NCBI GenBank assembly: GCA_001464895.1
Contig: LNEE01000048.1
Span: forward strand, 1 to 64,000
Length of the DNA stretch: 64,000 bases
Origin: Betaproteobacteria bacterium Ga0077532
GTDB taxonomy: Bacteria > Pseudomonadota > Gammaproteobacteria > Burkholderiales > Ga0077523
Reading direction: 5' to 3'
Position numbers and translations under genes: made by a program
The notes under the pieces: model-generated
What the model was told of the DNA's origin: nothing
What the model saw: the letters and a program-made list of their open reading frames with translations, nothing else
Databases searched by the model: none
In this document: in pieces, positions 61,404 through 64,000 of the stretch
How the letters are laid out: every line of letters begins with the position of its first letter
How positions within the stretch are numbered: the stretch's first letter is position 1

Positions 61404-63725
61404 TCAGTACAACTGATCGTCGACATCATCATCCTGCGGCTTCCGCGAACCGTCCGCGGAGCCACCTTCTTCCTCGCCTGGAATGTTCTCCTGCAGAAAG
61501 AACTCCTGGACGCGATTCGACGCACGTTCGTTCCGCAGACCGGTTTCCGGATTGATGCTGGCGCCTATCACGCCTTCGGGCGGTACGAGTGGTTCGTCTG
61601 GCAGGCCTTGCAGAGCCTTGGCCATGTACGACATCCAGATCGGAAGCGCTGCGGCGCCTCCGGTCTCGCCCCCCCCGAGGCTGCGCGGCGTGTCGAACCC
61701 CATCCACGCCACGGCGACCAGCTTGGGGTTGAATCCGGCGAACCAGGCGTCCAACTGGTCGTTCGTGGTCCCGGTCTTTCCGGCGAGATCGCTACGTCCA
61801 AGCTGTCGGGCCCGCGCGGCGGTGCCGCCGCGAACCACATCCTGCATCATGCTCGTCATCAGGAAAGCGTTCCTGGCATCGATGATCCTCGGCGCAGTGT
61901 CCGGGGCGCGCAGGACCTTCGATTTCTCGATCACGGTGCCCTTGGCGTCGGTGATGTGATCGATGAAGTAAGGGGCCACTCGGAATCCACCATTCGCAAA
62001 GGTCGCGTACCCGCCTGCCATCTGGAGGACCGTCACGCCGCCAGCGCCGAGAGCCATGGTGAGGTAGGCAGGGATGAGCTTGCGCTCGAAGCCGAATCGA
62101 ACCACATAGTCCTGGGCGTATTGGGGGCTGATCGCCTGGAGAATGCGGATGGAGACCATGTTCTTCGACTTCGTCAGTGCCGTTCGCATGGTGATGGGTC
62201 CCTCGAAGGTCCCGTCGTAGTTCTTCGGTTCCCAAGTGGTTGATCCGGTCTCGGACGCATCGAACGACAGCGGGGAGTCGCTGATGACGGTCGCCGGCGT
62301 GAAGCCCTTCTCGAGAGCGGCCGAGTACACGAACGGCTTGAAGCTCGAGCCCGGCTGCCGGTATGCCTGGGTCACGCGGTTGTACTTGTTCCTGTTGAAG
62401 TCGAAGCCACCGACCAGGGATCGAATGGCGCCGCTCTCGCTGTCCACGGAAACCAGTGCCGCTTCGACCAGCGGCAGTTGGAGGATGTGCCATTGGCCCG
62501 CGGCATCGCGGCGTACCCGGGTGCGTGCCCCCCGCCGTAGGCGGCGATCCGGAGGCGCCTTCTCGCCGACCATCTTCTGGGCGAATCGCATGCCTTCCGC
62601 TCCCACTGACACGGCGCCAACGCCTCTTGCGAAGAGGGTGGCGCCACGGCTGTCGATGTCGAGCACGATCGCCGGGTAGATGCCGTCGGTTTCGACGTCG
62701 TCGTTGAACAGGTCCTCCAGCAACTCGTCAGCGGCATCGGCCGGAAGCTCGACGTGCCCCTCTGCGCCGCGGAAACCATGCCGTCGGTCGTAGTCAAGAA
62801 CTCCGTTCCGCAGGGCCGAGTAGGCCGCATCCTGATGGGGGACGGAAAGGGTCGTGTAGACACGAAATCCGGACGTGTAGGCCGCCTCCTGATGCTTCTC
62901 GAAGAGTTGCTGGCGGACCATCTCGTTCAGGTGGTCGGCCCGCGTGGCGAACGCCTGTCGATCCTTGCGCACATCCATCTTCGCTGCGACGGCAGTCTCG
63001 AACTGCGCGTCGGAGATGAACCCAAGTTCCCGCATGCGTCGGAGCACGTACTCCTGGCGGATCTTGGCGCGTCGCGGATTGCTGATCGGGTTGAACGTGG
63101 ACGGGGCCTTCGGCAATCCGGCGAGCATGGCGAGTTCCGCGACGCTCAGCTGTTCGAGTGGGCGGCCGAAATAGGTCCGGGCGGCAGCGGCAAACCCGTA
63201 CGCCCGCTGGCCGAGAAATATCTGATTGACGTACAGCTGGAGGATCTCGTCCTTCGACAGGTTGTGCTCGATCTTGAATGCGAGCAGCGTTTCGTTGAAT
63301 TTGCGGGTGAACGTCTTCTCGGAGCTGAGGAAGAAGTTTCTTGCCACCTGCATGGTGATCGTGCTTGCCCCCTGTCGCGCGCCGCCCTGCAGAAAGTTCG
63401 AAAGTGCGGCACGTGCAACGCCGATATAGTCGACGCCGCCGTGTTCATAGAAGCGCTCGTCTTCGGCGGCAATGATTGCCTGCACCATCGGCTTGGGGAC
63501 GTCCTTTATTGCCACCAGTGCCCGACGCTCCTCGCCGAATTCACCGATGAGGGCGCCCTCGCTGCTGAAGATCTGCAAGGGAATCTTGGGCCGGTAGTCG
63601 GTGAGCGACTCCAGCGATGGCAATCCAGGGTACGCAACGACAACTGCATACCCGAGCAGGAGGCCACATGCGGCCAGGAGAGAAGTCAGCAGGAATAGTG
63701 GCAGGAGCCACCAGCGAAGGCGCAT
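61404..63725 (-). CDS. mrcA: Penicillin-binding protein 1A
   Basis: 773 codons from ATG 63725 (MRLRWWLLPLFLL); TTG 63731 is less likely. Single N-terminal membrane anchor; glycosyltransferase GT51 domain with AAEDERFYEHGGVD and GASTITMQVARNFFLS; transpeptidase with PGSSFKPF (SxxK, about 457), SKN (about 518) and KTGTT (about 647). Bifunctional peptidoglycan synthase. Divergent from pilM, a widely conserved arrangement. Confidence 0.96.
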   Translation of the reverse strand: MRLRWWLLPLFLLTSLLAACGLLLGYAVVVAYPGLPSLESLTDYRPKIPLQIFSSEGALIGEFGEERRALVAIKDVPKPMVQAIIAAEDERFYEHGGVDYIGVARAALSNFLQGGARQGASTITMQVARNFFLSSEKTFTRKFNETLLAFKIEHNLSKDEILQLYVNQIFLGQRAYGFAAAARTYFGRPLEQLSVAELAMLAGLPKAPSTFNPISNPRRAKIRQEYVLRRMRELGFISDAQFETAVAAKMDVRKDRQAFATRADHLNEMVRQQLFEKHQEAAYTSGFRVYTTLSVPHQDAAYSALRNGVLDYDRRHGFRGAEGHVELPADAADELLEDLFNDDVETDGIYPAIVLDIDSRGATLFARGVGAVSVGAEGMRFAQKMVGEKAPPDRRLRRGARTRVRRDAAGQWHILQLPLVEAALVSVDSESGAIRSLVGGFDFNRNKYNRVTQAYRQPGSSFKPFVYSAALEKGFTPATVISDSPLSFDASETGSTTWEPKNYDGTFEGPITMRTALTKSKNMVSIRILQAISPQYAQDYVVRFGFERKLIPAYLTMALGAGGVTVLQMAGGYATFANGGFRVAPYFIDHITDAKGTVIEKSKVLRAPDTAPRIIDARNAFLMTSMMQDVVRGGTAARARQLGRSDLAGKTGTTNDQLDAWFAGFNPKLVAVAWMGFDTPRSLGGGETGGAAALPIWMSYMAKALQGLPDEPLVPPEGVIGASINPETGLRNERASNRVQEFFLQENIPGEEEGGSADGSRKPQDDDVDDQLY

Positions 63726-63784
63726 TGGCAAAGTTCGTGCTTGGTGAGGCGCGCGCAGGAACCTTCCGACGCGACGGCATGCGG

Positions 63785-63790
63785 ATTATA
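63785..63790 (-). promoter_or_regulatory. Probable -10 element of mrcA
   Basis: TATAAT (consensus) on the minus strand, about 60 bases before the mrcA ATG. The -35 region is poor, so an activator or an extended -10 may be involved. Confidence 0.5.
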
Positions 63791-63836
63791 GGCGGTCCCT
63801 CTCATCCGGAATCATTGCGAGAGTACTTTCTCAAGC

Positions 63837-63865
63837 TTGATTTGTAGTTGCCAGTCGTATCTAAT
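63837..63865 (+). promoter_or_regulatory. Probable sigma-70 promoter of pilM
   Basis: TTGATT at 63837-63842 and TCTAAT at 63860-63865, 17 bases apart, about 33 bases before the pilM ATG. The divergent arrangement with the mrcA -10 places two promoters in 172 bases. Confidence 0.5.
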
Positions 63866-63897
63866 GTGTTTTGGACGTAAATTGGCGTAACTTGTCC

Positions 63898-64000
63898 ATG
63901 CTGAAGGGAAAAGTCGATTTCGCAGCGGTCTCGAGGGTTCTGTCGGAGCTGATGAAGCCGAAAACGCCGCCCCTCATCGGCGTGGACATCAGTTCTTCTT
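63898..64000 (+). CDS. pilM: Type IV pilus assembly protein PilM, N-terminal fragment
   Basis: ATG at 63898 opens a frame running off the right edge (34 codons seen). The translation MLKGKVDF...PPLIGVDISSSS matches the start of PilM, an actin-like ATPase of the inner-membrane pilus platform, and pilM divergent from mrcA is the normal arrangement in beta- and gammaproteobacteria. The family usually starts near the PPLIGxDISSSS block; here it has about 24 residues before it. Confidence 0.85.
   Translation, partial: MLKGKVDFAAVSRVLSELMKPKTPPLIGVDISSS

Overview
The window reads as a chromosomal segment of a high-GC betaproteobacterium. The evidence is gene order: dusB-fis-purH-purD-hemF, amgK-murU divergent from lptD-surA-pdxA-rsmA, mrcA divergent from pilM, a betaproteobacterial-style livKHMGF cluster, cytochrome c4 and engB-hemB. 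Coding density is high, many operon genes overlap by 1-4 bases, and GTG or TTG starts are common. Family or genus cannot be fixed from sequence reading alone.

Layout. (1) 3-5591, minus strand: the N-terminal 1863 codons of a giant repeat protein running off the left edge, about 74 tandem copies of a roughly 25-residue unit. (2) 6023-6098: tRNA-Ala(CGC) with its own promoter and terminator. (3) 6712-14028: a complete type I Wadjet locus (jetA, jetB, jetC, jetD) of the anti-plasmid SMC type, preceded 11 bases upstream by an unnamed 178-codon gene and followed by a YubB-like gene (14247-15344). Together these look like a defence or accessory island beside a tRNA gene. (4) 15364-20161: a small TPR protein and Kup on the minus strand, RecG on the plus strand. 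(5) 20323-27515: a six-gene hyfB-C-E-F-G-I cluster whose large subunit lacks all NiFe-ligand cysteines, so it is better described as an energy-converting hydrogenase-related (Ehr) membrane complex than a hydrogenase. It is translationally coupled to ubiA and a divergent SDR protein, then followed by ubiD. (6) 30860-34050: a secreted hypothetical, a DUF255 thioredoxin-fold protein and a small cytochrome c. (7) 34228-39203: livK, terminator, then livHMGF. (8) 39231-49212: a long minus-strand run covering a hypothetical, hemF, purD, purH, fis, dusB, a UbiH-like monooxygenase, pepP, murU and amgK. (9) 49251-54609: the plus-strand lptD-surA-pdxA-rsmA envelope operon. (10) 54674-61390: gloA, rubredoxin, thiE, hemL, cytochrome c4, engB, hemB, a YcgR/PilZ protein and a hypothetical. 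(11) 61404-64000: mrcA and the divergent start of pilM.

Functional themes. Core functions dominate: purine, haem, ubiquinone, pyridoxal-phosphate and thiamine synthesis, outer-membrane assembly, peptidoglycan synthesis and recycling, and branched-chain amino acid uptake. Three modules stand out as non-core: the giant repeat protein, the Wadjet locus with its flanking unnamed genes, and the Ehr-type complex coupled to quinone genes.

Many long open frames opposite real genes (up to about 1250 codons) are antisense artefacts of high GC and were left out.
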